Shown here piece by piece: positions 16,435 to 25,225 of a stretch of 64,000 nt of DNA. The notes below the pieces were generated by a model. That model did no database searches. It was not told the origin of the DNA and was given only the letters and a program-made list of their open reading frames with translations. The position numbers and the translations under genes are program-made. Origin of the DNA: Asticcacaulis sp. EMRT-3. GTDB taxonomy: Bacteria; Pseudomonadota; Alphaproteobacteria; Caulobacterales; Caulobacteraceae. Position 1 is the stretch's first letter. The number at the start of each line of letters is the position of its first letter. The stretch is from assembly GCF_030027245.1 (NCBI RefSeq), contig NZ_JASERT010000001.1, positions 579,001 through 643,000 of the forward strand, in the 5' to 3' direction.

Positions 16435-17757
16435 ATGCGCGCGCATTATCTTGGCTTCTGCGTTCTTCTGACGGCCTGCGCCTCAACTGCGCCTTCTCCG
16501 GCCCTGCCGCCTGCGCCTGCGCCCGCGCCCGCTCCAGCGGCGGTTACACCTCAGCCGACCAAAGCGCCAGCGGTCGCAGCGGTGGCCCCGCCCGCCACAG
16601 GTGTGATGAGTTTTGACGATTGGCGGCAGAGCTTTATCAACAAGGCTGTGGCGAAGGGCTTCGATCCGATCTTCGTTACCAATGTGATGGCGGGCGTGCA
16701 GCCTTTGCCAAGTGTCACCTCGGCTGACTCGCAGCAACCGGAATTTTCGAAGCCGCTTTCCACCTATATTCGTAATACCGTAACGCCCGCACGCGCCGCT
16801 GCCGCGCGCGCCGCCCTCGATGCCGATCCCGATGTCGCCACTATTGTCCAGACCTATGGCGTGCCCGCCGAAATTCTGGGCGGAATCTGGACGATAGAAA
16901 GCGATCTCGGCCGCGTTCAGGGCTCCACCGATGTCGTGGCGGCGCTGTCAACCCTGGCCTATAATGGCCGCCGCCGCGACTGGGCCGAGGGCCAGTTGCT
17001 GGCCGTTCTGACCATATTACAACAGGGAAAGATCGACCGCGCCATGCTGAAGGGGTCGTGGGCCGGTGCAATGGGCCAGACCCAGTTCGAACCCGACAAT
17101 TATCTGTCGCTCGGCGTTGATGGCGATCATGATGGTAAGATCGATATCTGGAATTCCAATTCGGACGCCCTGGCGTCTGCGGCCAATCTGCTGGCGAAGG
17201 CCGGATGGAAGCCGGGCGAGGAATGGGCGGTCGAGGTGATCCTGCCGGTCGGGTTTGATGATTATCTGGCCGAAACCCAGCAGATGACGCCGACCCAGTG
17301 GGCCGCTATGGGGGTTAAGCGCGCCGATAACGGCTATTGGAAGCCGGGCGAGGCGGATGAGGAGGCCACGCTCCTGTTGCCGTCCGGCGCAAAGGGCCCG
17401 GCTTTTCTGGCCCTGCCCAATCATTATGTCATCCGCAAATATAATAATTCGACCGCCTACGCCCTGGCTGTGGGGCTGCTGGCCGATGGCATTGCCGGGC
17501 GACCGCCTCTGGTCACGCCCTGGCCGGATGAGCCGCCACTCAGTCTCGACCAGCGCGAGAAAAGCCAGATGGCGCTGAAAGCGGCGGGCTTCGATCCCGG
17601 CCCGATCGACGGCGTGATCGGCACCGGCACGCGCCAGGCCATCCGCGAATGGCAAAGGGCGAATCACCTGGCGGCGGATGGCTATCTGAGTTTCGACCTG
17701 GCCAACCGGTTTACATCTATGGTGGATACGGCGGGCGCCACCACGCCTGTATCCTGA
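16435..17757 (+). CDS. MltB-family lytic murein transglycosylase lipoprotein with PG-binding domain
   Basis: 440 residues from the ATG at 16435 (MRAHYLGFCVLLTACAST). LTAC is a lipobox with Cys15 as lipidation site, so the protein should sit in the outer membrane facing the periplasm. A Pro/Ala linker precedes the SLT_2 domain (about 75-375) with the catalytic Glu in GIWTIESDLG and the motifs MGQTQFEPDNYL and DGDHDGKIDIWNS. A C-terminal PG_binding_1 domain follows (AGFDPGPIDGVIGTGTRQAI). It cleaves peptidoglycan to 1,6-anhydromuropeptides. Single gene; motA follows after 128 bp. Confidence 0.93.
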   Translation: MRAHYLGFCVLLTACASTAPSPALPPAPAPAPAPAAVTPQPTKAPAVAAVAPPATGVMSFDDWRQSFINKAVAKGFDPIFVTNVMAGVQPLPSVTSADSQQPEFSKPLSTYIRNTVTPARAAAARAALDADPDVATIVQTYGVPAEILGGIWTIESDLGRVQGSTDVVAALSTLAYNGRRRDWAEGQLLAVLTILQQGKIDRAMLKGSWAGAMGQTQFEPDNYLSLGVDGDHDGKIDIWNSNSDALASAANLLAKAGWKPGEEWAVEVILPVGFDDYLAETQQMTPTQWAAMGVKRADNGYWKPGEADEEATLLLPSGAKGPAFLALPNHYVIRKYNNSTAYALAVGLLADGIAGRPPLVTPWPDEPPLSLDQREKSQMALKAAGFDPGPIDGVIGTGTRQAIREWQRANHLAADGYLSFDLANRFTSMVDTAGATTPVS

Positions 17758-17885
17758 ACAAAATAAGGCCAGTTGCGCCAATAATACGGTAAAAAAGTGC
17801 GGTTAAGGCCGCCGCGTCGAAACCGCCCCTTAATGATTAACGGCGATAGTGACCACATCTTTCAGGTCGCAGGTCGTCATTTTTC

Positions 17886-18758
17886 ATGTTCCAGATCATC
17901 GGTATCGTTCTTCTTTTCGGCGCTGTCTTCGGCAGCTACATCATGACGGGCGGTAATCTGGCCCCGGTCATCGAGGCGGCACCGCACGAACTCATGTGTA
18001 TCGGCGGGGCGGCCATCGCCGCCACCCTGATCGGCAACAGCCTGACCACGATCAAGGGCATTGCCGGGGGCTTTGGCAAGATTTTCAGCGGCGCGAAATG
18101 GAAGGCATCCGATTACCGTGACCTGTTATCGCTTTTGTTCCTGCTGACCAAGACGATGAAATCCAAGGGCGTGATCGCACTGGAAAGCCATATCGAAAAG
18201 CCGCATGAGTCCTCGATCTTCAACCGCTTCCCCAAGATCGTCAAAGACCATTTCGCCACCGATTTTATCTGCGATACCCTGCGCATGATGACCATGAACC
18301 TCGAAGATCCGCATCAGGTCGAAAGCGCCATGGAAACCCAGTTGGAAAAGCACCATCACGAGGCGCTGGGGCCTTCGCACGCCTTGCAAAACATGGCCGA
18401 CGCCTTGCCGGCGCTCGGTATCGTGGCCGCCGTTCTGGGCGTGATCAAGACGATGGGATCGATCACCGAACCGCCGGAAATCCTGGGCGCCATGATCGGC
18501 TCGGCCCTGGTCGGCACCTTCATGGGTGTCTTCCTGGCCTATGGGCTGGTGGCGCCGTTTTCGGCGCGCATGGGCGCGGTGGTCGATGAAGAGGGGGCTT
18601 TTTACAAGATCATCCAGTCCGTTCTGGTGGCCCATCTGCATGGCAATGCCGCCCAGATCTCCGTCGAAATCGGTCGCGGTTCGATCCCGTCGGAATCGCA
18701 GCCGTCGTTCCTGGAAATGGAAGAGGCGCTGAACAACATACCGGCCGAAGCCGCCTGA
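17886..18758 (+). CDS. motA: Flagellar motor stator protein MotA
   Basis: 290 residues. With MotB it forms the H+-driven stator of the flagellar motor in the inner membrane. Four hydrophobic segments are visible (residues about 1-20, 35-55, 170-190 and 200-225); the cytoplasmic loop between the second and third carries the charged rotor-interacting residues. The conserved Pro lies in TEPPEILGAMIGSALVG. Length is normal. No motB is in the window, consistent with Caulobacter, where motA and motB are unlinked. The start has only a weak ribosome-binding site. Confidence 0.95.
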   Translation: MFQIIGIVLLFGAVFGSYIMTGGNLAPVIEAAPHELMCIGGAAIAATLIGNSLTTIKGIAGGFGKIFSGAKWKASDYRDLLSLLFLLTKTMKSKGVIALESHIEKPHESSIFNRFPKIVKDHFATDFICDTLRMMTMNLEDPHQVESAMETQLEKHHHEALGPSHALQNMADALPALGIVAAVLGVIKTMGSITEPPEILGAMIGSALVGTFMGVFLAYGLVAPFSARMGAVVDEEGAFYKIIQSVLVAHLHGNAAQISVEIGRGSIPSESQPSFLEMEEALNNIPAEAA

Positions 18759-19015
18759 TCCCTTGCGCTATGAGGGGGCCTTCTGACGGGCCTGTGTTCA
18801 CAATTTTCCACCGTCTTGTCTCGCAGCGGTCGCTTTACGGCTTGTATTTGTGGCCCAAATTCGTCACTTCATCTGAAAAGCATTGAGATTGTCGCTGCCA
18901 CGATCACAGTTTTGTGAAATAAGCCCTTGCGAGACTCGGGGCTTTTCGGTATGGGTTTTCCGTGAGTGTGGGTTCGCTTCCTGACGCTCTAACGTTAGAA
19001 AAAAGGATTGGGTTC

Positions 19016-19219
19016 ATGACATCCAATATCGTCCGCGCGGCTCTGGTCGCCATGGCTGCTATCGCTGCTCTGTCCGTCGCTGCCTGCTCGAAGCCGGCTG
19101 CTACCACGGACGAATCTGCCGCCTCTTCCGAAATGGCTCCGGACGCTGCTCCGGCTGATTCGGCTATGGCTGCTGATACCTCGGCCATGCCGGCCTCTGA
19201 CGCTGCTTCGTCGATGTAA
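19016..19219 (+). CDS. Small Ala-rich lipoprotein, first of three
   Basis: 67 residues from the ATG at 19016 (MTSNIVRAALVAMAAI). The signal ends LSVAAC with Cys as lipidation site. The mature part is a low-complexity Ala/Ser/Asp/Met tail (PAATTDESAASSEM...). An AAAAAGGA ribosome-binding site precedes the start. It is a paralogue of the next gene, whose first seven residues are almost the same. Function unknown; such tails are seen in small outer-membrane or cell-wall-associated lipoproteins. Confidence 0.75.
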   Translation: MTSNIVRAALVAMAAIAALSVAACSKPAATTDESAASSEMAPDAAPADSAMAADTSAMPASDAASSM

Positions 19220-19343
19220 TTCCGGACATCCTCTCACGAGGGTGTCTCAGGAGGGTCGCTTCGGCGGCTTTCGCCTTGCGGGGGCTCTAATTTTCCGCAA
19301 CAGACCACTATCTCTTTTGTCTCTTAAAAACAGGATTTGATCC

Positions 19344-19550
19344 ATGACCTCCAAGATCGTTCGCATCGCCCTCGTCGCCGCTCTCGCCGGCGCTGCCCTG
19401 ACCGTCGCCGCTTGCTCGCCGAAGGCTCCCGCCACCGACGCCGCTGCCGCTGCTTCGGATGCCGCCACCGACGCTTCGGCCGCCGCTTCGACCGCCGTTG
19501 ACGCCGCTTCGGACGCCGCTTCGGCCGCTTCGGACGCCGCTTCGAGCTAA
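19344..19550 (+). CDS. Small Ala-rich lipoprotein, second of three
   Basis: 68 residues: MTSKIVRIALVAALAGA, lipobox TVAAC, then an Ala/Ser/Asp tail with a repeated xAASDAA motif that would form an amphipathic helix with a regular register, comparable in style to Lpp-like rods. It is a tandem paralogue of the gene at 19016, 124 bp upstream. A terminator at 19578-19606 follows. Confidence 0.75.
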   Translation: MTSKIVRIALVAALAGAALTVAACSPKAPATDAAAAASDAATDASAAASTAVDAASDAASAASDAASS

Positions 19551-19577
19551 GTCCTTTGCCTTAGGGCAAAAGCTGAT

Positions 19578-19606
19578 GAAAAGGGTCGCCACTGGCGGCC
19601 CTTTTC
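19578..19606 (+). terminator. Terminator after the second small lipoprotein gene
   Basis: Stem GAAAAGGGTCGCC (19578-19590) with GGCGGCCCTTTTC (19594-19606), 13 bp with one G-T pair and a 3-nt loop; the T run lies inside the 3' arm, as in many bacterial terminators. Confidence 0.75.
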
Positions 19607-19652
19607 TGCATTCTGCGCCGTGATTCGCCACAATATGCGCCTCAGGAATTTG

Positions 19653-19904
19653 ATGATTATGTCCCGTACAAAGGTTGCTGCCGCCGCTGCATGTTTGCTG
19701 ATCGCCGCCCTTTCCTTAAGCGCCTGTAAGCCCAAGGCTGATGATGCGGCTCCGGCGGCCACGGCCGCCACACCTGCCGATGCCGAACTCGACGCCGCCG
19801 CTTCGCAGGACGCCGCAGCGGCGGTGGAAGCGGCTATGGCGGCCTCGCCGAGCGCCTCCGATCCGCTGACCTCTACGGACGCTGCATCATCGGCTTCGTC
19901 GTAA
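19653..19904 (+). CDS. Small Ala-rich lipoprotein, third of three
   Basis: 83 residues if the ATG at 19653 is used (AGGA 5 nt upstream); the ATG at 19659 is an alternative. The signal MSRTKVAAAAACLLIAAL ends LSAC, a lipobox. The tail is Ala/Asp-rich (KPKADDAAPAATAATPADAEL). It is less similar to the first two but shares the architecture and the start of the mature part (C-x-P-K-A). It ends 10 bp before mnmC. Confidence 0.72.
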   Translation: MIMSRTKVAAAAACLLIAALSLSACKPKADDAAPAATAATPADAELDAAASQDAAAAVEAAMAASPSASDPLTSTDAASSASS

Positions 19905-19914
19905 AGGCGATCTG

Positions 19915-21660
19915 ATGAGTGGCGATCCGGGCCTCTATTTCGCCGAGGACGGCGCGCCGCGCTCGCAACGTTTCGGCGACATCTATTATTCGCTGCAAGA
20001 CGGCCTCAACGAATCGCGCGCCGTCTTTCTGGCCGGGTGCGGTCTGCCGGATGCATGGCTGAACCGGCAGGATTTCCGTGTGCTCGAACTGGGTTTCGGC
20101 ACCGGGCTGAATATCGTCGCCCTGCTCAAACTCTGGGCGGACACGCGCGTGCCGGGGGCGCACCTGTCGATCTTTTCGGTCGAAGCCTATCTGATGACGG
20201 CTGAGGAGGCGGGGCGGGCGCTGTCAGCATGGCCGGAACTGGCCCCTTACGCCGAAGCCTTATTGGCGCAGTGGCCCGCTGCAAGGCGCGGCTTCGCCCG
20301 GTTTGATTTTCCGCAATGGGGTGCCAGCCTGACCCTGGCCCTGATGGATGTCCGTCCGGCGCTCGATCAATGGCAGGGGCGGGCCGACGCTTTTTTTCTT
20401 GATGGGTTTTCACCGGCCCTCAATCCCGACATGTGGGGCGAGGATGTGATGCTGGCCCTGGCCGCACATGCCAGACCGGGCGCGCGACTGGGCACCTTTA
20501 CCGTGGCCAGCGCCGTGCGGCGCGGCTTGCAGGCGGCGGGGTTTGAGGTGGCCAAACGGCCCGGTTTCGGGCGCAAGCGCGAACGACTGGAAGCCGTGCT
20601 TCCGGGGGAGGCGGAGGCTGCGCTGCCCGCGAAACGCATCGCTATTGTCGGCGCGGGCATTTCCGGCGCGGCGCTTGTCTGGCAGGCGCGCCTGATGGGG
20701 CTTGAGATCGATCTGTTCAGCGTGGGCGAGGGGGCGTCGGCCAATGCAGCGGCTCTGGTGACGCCACGTTTCGATGCCGGCCATGAGGCCGACGCCGCTC
20801 TGTTCGCCGACGCCTTCGCCTATGCCAACGCCTTTTACAGGCGGATCTGCCCGCACGCCATATTGGCCGAGGGCATCGATATTGCCGCCACCTCAGAACG
20901 CGAGGCCGAACGTTTCGCCCGCATCAGGACGCAGGATGTTTTTGCTGATGATGATCTGATCCTGTTCGCGCCGGGCGACTCCGTCGCCATGCCCGAACTG
21001 CCGGGATTGCGCCTGCCGGGGGGGCTGGCGATCAGGCCGGGGGCTGTGATCAAAAGTCTGCTGGGCGATCAGTCGGTGATCGCCGAAAAAGTAACCGGCT
21101 GGCGGCGTGAGGTGCGGTTGTTCAGTCTGATCACCGAAGCCGGAACGCATGAAGCCTATGACGCCGTGATTCTGGCCTGCGGGGCGGGCCTGCTCGATTT
21201 CCCCGCCGCCCGTAAAGGTTTGCGGCCGGTGCGCGGGCAGGTCGAGCTTGCGCCTGTATCGCCGCCGCTGCAACCGGCGAGTTGGGGCGGCTATGCTGTG
21301 CCGGTGGATGGCGGCTGCCTGTTCGGGGCCACGCATGACCGCGACGACCTCGGCACGGAGGTGCGCATGGATGACCGCCAGGACAATCTCGACAGGCTGA
21401 ACAGGGCCATGCCGCAGGTGGCGGCGGCCATCGATCCGTCATCCCTGACATCACGGGCGTCGTTGCGCATGAGCAGCCGCAACCACCTGCCGCGTTCGGA
21501 AAGTCTGGAGCCGGGTCTGTGGCGCTTAAGCGGCCTGGGCGGGCGCGGATTTTGCCTGGCCCCCTTGCTGGCGGCCGATCTGATCGCCGATCTGGCGGGC
21601 CTGCCGTCGCCTTTGCAGCGCAGGGCAAAAAAATTATTGTCGTCGCGCGACACAGTTTGA
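19915..21660 (+). CDS. mnmC: Bifunctional tRNA modification enzyme MnmC
   Basis: 581 residues. MnmC completes mnm5(s2)U at the wobble base of tRNA: the FAD domain removes carboxymethyl from cmnm5U and the methyltransferase domain then methylates the amine with SAM. Residues 1-235 are the methyltransferase (VLELGFGTGLNIVALL is the SAM site; FFLDGFSPALNPDMW is a family signature). The oxidoreductase domain starts near residue 240 with KRIAIVGAGISGAAL and ends with LSGLGGRGFCLAPL. The fused form is seen in many Proteobacteria. Start ATG at 19915. Confidence 0.93.
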   Translation: MSGDPGLYFAEDGAPRSQRFGDIYYSLQDGLNESRAVFLAGCGLPDAWLNRQDFRVLELGFGTGLNIVALLKLWADTRVPGAHLSIFSVEAYLMTAEEAGRALSAWPELAPYAEALLAQWPAARRGFARFDFPQWGASLTLALMDVRPALDQWQGRADAFFLDGFSPALNPDMWGEDVMLALAAHARPGARLGTFTVASAVRRGLQAAGFEVAKRPGFGRKRERLEAVLPGEAEAALPAKRIAIVGAGISGAALVWQARLMGLEIDLFSVGEGASANAAALVTPRFDAGHEADAALFADAFAYANAFYRRICPHAILAEGIDIAATSEREAERFARIRTQDVFADDDLILFAPGDSVAMPELPGLRLPGGLAIRPGAVIKSLLGDQSVIAEKVTGWRREVRLFSLITEAGTHEAYDAVILACGAGLLDFPAARKGLRPVRGQVELAPVSPPLQPASWGGYAVPVDGGCLFGATHDRDDLGTEVRMDDRQDNLDRLNRAMPQVAAAIDPSSLTSRASLRMSSRNHLPRSESLEPGLWRLSGLGGRGFCLAPLLAADLIADLAGLPSPLQRRAKKLLSSRDTV

Positions 21661-21745
21661 GCCAGATGAGCGTATAAGCTTTTGTTCATCCGCGGTTCAG
21701 CCTGACAGGATTAGGCTGAATGGCTTTGTCGGCAGGAGAGTTGTG

Positions 21746-22204
21746 ATGAAAATTTCGGCTGTTTTGGCTTCGATGATGATTACGGCGGGGGGGCTTGCCG
21801 CGATTGCCGGGGTAGCCTCCGCCATGTCGGCAAAACCGGATGGACAAGGCGTGCCGCCACCGGCCAGCCATGACCGTTTCGCCTGTTTCGACCCGTCCTT
21901 CACCGAAGGGTTCCAGACGATCAATGATCACAAGATGATCGTGACGACGCCGCGCAACCAGGCTTACGAACTGACGCTCGGCGGCGTCTGTATCGGCCTC
22001 GACACCAGCTTTACGGTCGGCATCCGCTCGCGCAACGGCATGTCGCAGGTGTGCGGGCCCTTCGATGCCGACATTCTGTACAATGATATGGGCGGCCTGC
22101 GCCATATGCAGTCCTGTCCGATCACCTCTGTGCGCCATTTGAGCGCAGAAGAGGCGGCACCCTATGTCGGCAAACTGCGCAAGGCGAAAAACGATAAAAA
22201 ATAA
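21746..22204 (+). CDS. Secreted DUF6491-like protein, first of three paralogues
   Basis: 152 residues. The ATG at 21746 follows CAGGAGAG. A signal peptide (MKISAVLASMMITAGG...) ends near GVASA. The mature part has the spacing of four Cys (FACFD, GGVCIG, SQVCGP, QSCPI), with INDHKMIVTTPRNQAYEL and the C-terminal LSAEEAAPYV, which I associate with DUF6491, a periplasmic family common in Caulobacterales and Sphingomonadales. Function unknown. It starts a run of three homologous genes with spacings of 18 and 3 bp. Confidence 0.8.
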   Translation: MKISAVLASMMITAGGLAAIAGVASAMSAKPDGQGVPPPASHDRFACFDPSFTEGFQTINDHKMIVTTPRNQAYELTLGGVCIGLDTSFTVGIRSRNGMSQVCGPFDADILYNDMGGLRHMQSCPITSVRHLSAEEAAPYVGKLRKAKNDKK

Positions 22205-22222
22205 AGTGCAAAGGAAACAGAA

Positions 22223-22660
22223 ATGAACAGCTTCAAAAAAGGCGGTGCTTTTATCGGCTTTGCCGCCGCCGGACTTCTGGCCGGTATCGTCAGCGTCGCG
22301 GCCTTTTCCGGCGTCGTTTCGGCACAGGAAAGCCATGTGGCTGATGCCGCCGATATGAACAAGATGGCCCCCAAATGCCTCGATGGCCAGCATACGGGCC
22401 GGATGCACGTCGTCAATGACCATACCTTGCTGGTTTATGACCAGTGGCAGAACGCCTACAAGCTCGATATTGGCGGGCCGTGCCGCTCGATGAGCGACAT
22501 GTCGCATTTTGGTTTCGAGTTTCAGGGATCGACGCAGATATGCCGCGCCCACGACGCCATGCTCCTCTATTCGGTGGATCGTGAACGCCCGGTCAAGTGC
22601 CTGATCAATGGGGTGACCCCTCTGACCAAGGCCCAGGCCAATGAGCTGGATCCCGGCTAG
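22223..22660 (+). CDS. Secreted DUF6491-like protein, second of three
   Basis: 145 residues with a signal peptide ending VVSAQ. The same fold marks as its upstream neighbour are present: KCLDGQHTGRMHVVNDHTLLV, a Cys in GGPCRSM, a Cys in TQICRA, and VKCLINGVTPLTKAQANEL. AAGGAAAC precedes the ATG. It shares an operon with both neighbours; the stop is 3 bp before the next start. Confidence 0.8.
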   Translation: MNSFKKGGAFIGFAAAGLLAGIVSVAAFSGVVSAQESHVADAADMNKMAPKCLDGQHTGRMHVVNDHTLLVYDQWQNAYKLDIGGPCRSMSDMSHFGFEFQGSTQICRAHDAMLLYSVDRERPVKCLINGVTPLTKAQANELDPG

Positions 22661-22663
22661 GTC

Positions 22664-23071
22664 ATGCGCCGTTTGTGGATGATCGCCGCCGTGCCCGTGA
22701 TCGTGCTGGGCGGCTGCGCCGGCCCGATGGCTCCTCAGGATCAGATGAGCCGCCTGTCATCGGATCAGTGCATCTTCCGGCCCTTGCGCGATACGCGCGT
22801 GATCGACGACCAAACCCTGTTGCTGGTCGGGCGCAGCGGGCGCGGGGCTCTGGCCCACATGGCCTCGGCCTGTCTGCGCGTCAATGAGGCCGTGGTGCTG
22901 CGCTATGATGGCGGCGCCAGTATCTGCGGGCCGCTGGATGTCGATGTGTCGGGCGGCATGGAGATGCTGGGCGTTGGCAATGCCAATGTGCCCGTACACT
23001 GCTATGTCAAAAGCCTGACGCCGCTTAGTCAGGACGATGCCAGCCGGATGATGAAAAGCGGCAAGTCCTGA
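22664..23071 (+). CDS. DUF6491-like lipoprotein, third of three
   Basis: 135 residues. Unlike the first two paralogues the signal ends in a lipobox (VIVLGGC, Cys18), so this copy should be membrane-anchored. The domain shows CIFRPLRDTRVIDDQTLLL, CLRVNEAVVLR, SICGPLDVDV and VHCYVKSLTPLSQDDASRM. The gene ends at a 14-bp tandem repeat (23068-23107) that separates it from the convergent lepA. Confidence 0.8.
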   Translation: MRRLWMIAAVPVIVLGGCAGPMAPQDQMSRLSSDQCIFRPLRDTRVIDDQTLLLVGRSGRGALAHMASACLRVNEAVVLRYDGGASICGPLDVDVSGGMEMLGVGNANVPVHCYVKSLTPLSQDDASRMMKSGKS

Positions 23072-23107
23072 TGATCAGTCCCTGATGATCAGTCCCTGAT
23101 GATCAGT
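23068..23107. repeat. Short tandem repeat between convergent genes
   Basis: The unit CTGATGATCAGTCC (14 bp) is present three times, the last ending in the lepA stop region (CAGTCATTG). It sits exactly where two convergent genes meet. Confidence 0.8.
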
Positions 23108-24908
23108 CATTGTCCATTTTCAGCGCGGCGATGAAGGCTTCCTGCGGGATTTCGACACGGCCGAACTGGCGCATCTTTTTCTTGCCTTCCTTCTGCTTTT
23201 CGAGAAGCTTCTTCTTGCGCGTGGCGTCGCCGCCATAACATTTGGCGGTCACGTCCTTGCGCAGGGCGCGCACGGTTTCGCGCGCGATGATCCGGCCGCC
23301 GATAGCCGCCTGAATCGGAATGACGAACAGGTGCTGCGGGATCAGGTCTTTCATCTTCTCGCACATGCCGCGCCCGCGCATCTCGGCCCGGTCGCGGTGG
23401 ACGAGCATGGACAGGGCATCAACCGGTTCGGCATTGACGAGGATCGACATCTTGACCAGATCGCCCTCGCGGTAGTTTTCGATGGCGTAGTCGAAGCTGG
23501 CATAGCCCTTGGAAACCGATTTCAGCCGGTCGTAAAAATCGAACACCACCTCATTAAGCGGCAGATTATAGACCACCATAGCGCGGTTGCCGACGTAAGA
23601 GAGATCGACCTGTTCGCCACGGCGATCCTGACACAGCTTGATGATAGCGCCGAGATAATCGTCGGGGCAGAAGATGGTGGCCTTGATCCAAGGCTCCTCG
23701 ATATGGTCGATCCTGACCGGATCGGGCATGTCGGCGGGATTGTGCAGATGGATCACATCGCCGTTGTTCATGTAGATTTCATAGACCACCGAGGGCGCGG
23801 TGGCGATCAGGTCGAGATTGAACTCGCGCGTCAGACGCTCCTGAATGATTTCAAGGTGCAAAAGCCCCAGAAATCCGCAGCGGAAGCCGAAGCCGAGCGC
23901 CGCCGAGGTTTCCATCTCGAACGAGAAGCTGGCGTCATTGAGACGCAGGCGGCCCATAGCGGCGCGCAAATCTTCGAAATCGGCGGCGTCCACCGGGAAG
24001 ATGCCGCAAAAGACCACCGGCTGCACGGGTTTGAAGCCGGTGAGGGCGGCGCTGGTGGGCTTTTTCTCATCGGTGATGGTGTCGCCGACTGCAGCGTCGG
24101 ACACCTCCTTGATCTGGGCGGTGAAGAAGCCGATCTCGCCGGGGCCCAAGCTTTCGACATCGACGGCCTTGGGCTGGAAGACACCGAGCTTGTCGATCTT
24201 ATAGGTCTTGCCGGCATTCATCAGCTTGACCTGCTGACCGGGTTTCATGCGGCCATTGAAGACGCGCACCAGCACCACCACGCCGAGATAGGCGTCATAC
24301 CAGGCATCGACCAGCAGGGCCTTCAGCGGCTCGGCGTCATCGCCCTTCGGCGCGGGCAGGCGGGTGACGATGGCTTCGAGCACGTCCTCAATACCAAGAC
24401 CCGACTTGGCCGAACACAGAACGGCGTCGGAGGCGTCGATACCGATCACGTCCTCGATCTGGGCGCGGATACGCTCCGGCTCGGCGGCGGGTAGGTCGAT
24501 CTTGTTGAGAACCGGCACGATCTCATGGTTGTTGTCGATGGCCTGATAGACATTGGCCAGCGTCTGGGCCTCGACGCCCTGCGAGGCATCGACGACCAGG
24601 ATCGAGCCTTCGCAGGCGGCCAGTGAACGCGACACTTCGTAGGCGAAATCGACGTGGCCCGGCGTGTCCATCAGATTGAGGATATAGCTCTTGCCGTCAT
24701 GGGCCGTGTAATTGAGCCGCACGGTCTGGGCCTTGATGGTGATGCCGCGCTCGCGCTCGATGTCCATATTGTCGAGCACCTGCTCCTTCATCTCACGCGC
24801 CGTCAGCCCGCCGGTGAACTGAATCAGGCGGTCGGACAGGGTGGACTTGCCGTGGTCGATGTGGGCGACGATGGAGAAGTTGCGGATCAGCGAAAGGTCT
24901 GTGCTCAT
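23103..24908 (-). CDS. lepA: Elongation factor 4 (LepA)
   Basis: 601 residues, the usual length. It is a translational GTPase that acts on stalled ribosomes and 30S biogenesis. G1 is AHIDHGKST near residue 15, G3 is DTPGHVDF, G4 is NKIDLP. EF-G-like domains follow, then the LepA-specific C-terminal domain with [24 protein letters not shown]. Start ATG at 24908. It stands alone on the minus strand; in many bacteria lepB follows, but not here. Confidence 0.98.
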   Translation of the reverse strand: MSTDLSLIRNFSIVAHIDHGKSTLSDRLIQFTGGLTAREMKEQVLDNMDIERERGITIKAQTVRLNYTAHDGKSYILNLMDTPGHVDFAYEVSRSLAACEGSILVVDASQGVEAQTLANVYQAIDNNHEIVPVLNKIDLPAAEPERIRAQIEDVIGIDASDAVLCSAKSGLGIEDVLEAIVTRLPAPKGDDAEPLKALLVDAWYDAYLGVVVLVRVFNGRMKPGQQVKLMNAGKTYKIDKLGVFQPKAVDVESLGPGEIGFFTAQIKEVSDAAVGDTITDEKKPTSAALTGFKPVQPVVFCGIFPVDAADFEDLRAAMGRLRLNDASFSFEMETSAALGFGFRCGFLGLLHLEIIQERLTREFNLDLIATAPSVVYEIYMNNGDVIHLHNPADMPDPVRIDHIEEPWIKATIFCPDDYLGAIIKLCQDRRGEQVDLSYVGNRAMVVYNLPLNEVVFDFYDRLKSVSKGYASFDYAIENYREGDLVKMSILVNAEPVDALSMLVHRDRAEMRGRGMCEKMKDLIPQHLFVIPIQAAIGGRIIARETVRALRKDVTAKCYGGDATRKKKLLEKQKEGKKKMRQFGRVEIPQEAFIAALKMDND

Positions 24909-25013
24909 AAGGCCAGCGCACTAGCATGGCCTACCCCAATAAGGAAGAGGCAATAGGCAGGGGCGATTAAGGACGGTGGTTCCGCAGCCGCCTGTAATCG
25001 ATTGCAAAATTTC

Positions 25014-25121
25014 ATGGCGGCGTGGAGTTTCGACTGGTCAGGCCGGGACGAAAACGCTTATGTCATCCCCGAAGGCTCGATCTATATCCAGTTGGTCAAC
25101 GCCACCAATGCGTTGAAGTAG
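25014..25121 (+). pseudogene. Possible 3' remnant of a lost gene
   Basis: A 35-codon frame reads MAAWSFDWSGRDENAYVIPE, then ends LVNATNALK and a stop. The composition looks protein-like, as in the tail of a larger enzyme, but there is no ribosome-binding site and upstream frames are closed. It lies in the 317-bp gap (24909-25225) between lepA and the GDSL gene. That gap otherwise shows only direct repeats of CGTGTTTTCCGTGG type near 25200. Weak call. Confidence 0.25.
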
Positions 25122-25225
25122 GATTTTGAACCACGGAAAATATGGAAAGCACGGACTTTCAGGGATATAGCTCAAATCGCCATCTCACCCTGCGATCCGT
25201 GTTTTTCCGTGTTTTCCGTGGTCGA

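Noticed and set aside
16435-17757. Phage endolysin instead of a cellular transglycosylase
   Set aside because: Lipobox, SLT_2 plus PG-binding layout and length fit MltB-type cellular enzymes, and no phage genes are adjacent.
18921-18944. Hairpin AAGCCC...GGGCTTTT upstream of the first small lipoprotein
   Set aside because: Only a 6-bp stem with an 11-12-nt loop; it might end motA transcription, but it is too weak to list as a terminator.
23331-24494. Long open frame on the plus strand opposite lepA (387 codons)
   Set aside because: It is the antisense shadow of lepA: composition is His/Asp/Gly-rich with no motif, and lepA is certain. The same holds for long frames opposite serS/tat (37441-39123), clpX (49503-51065), lon (54533-55828) and the Kef gene (47630-48850).
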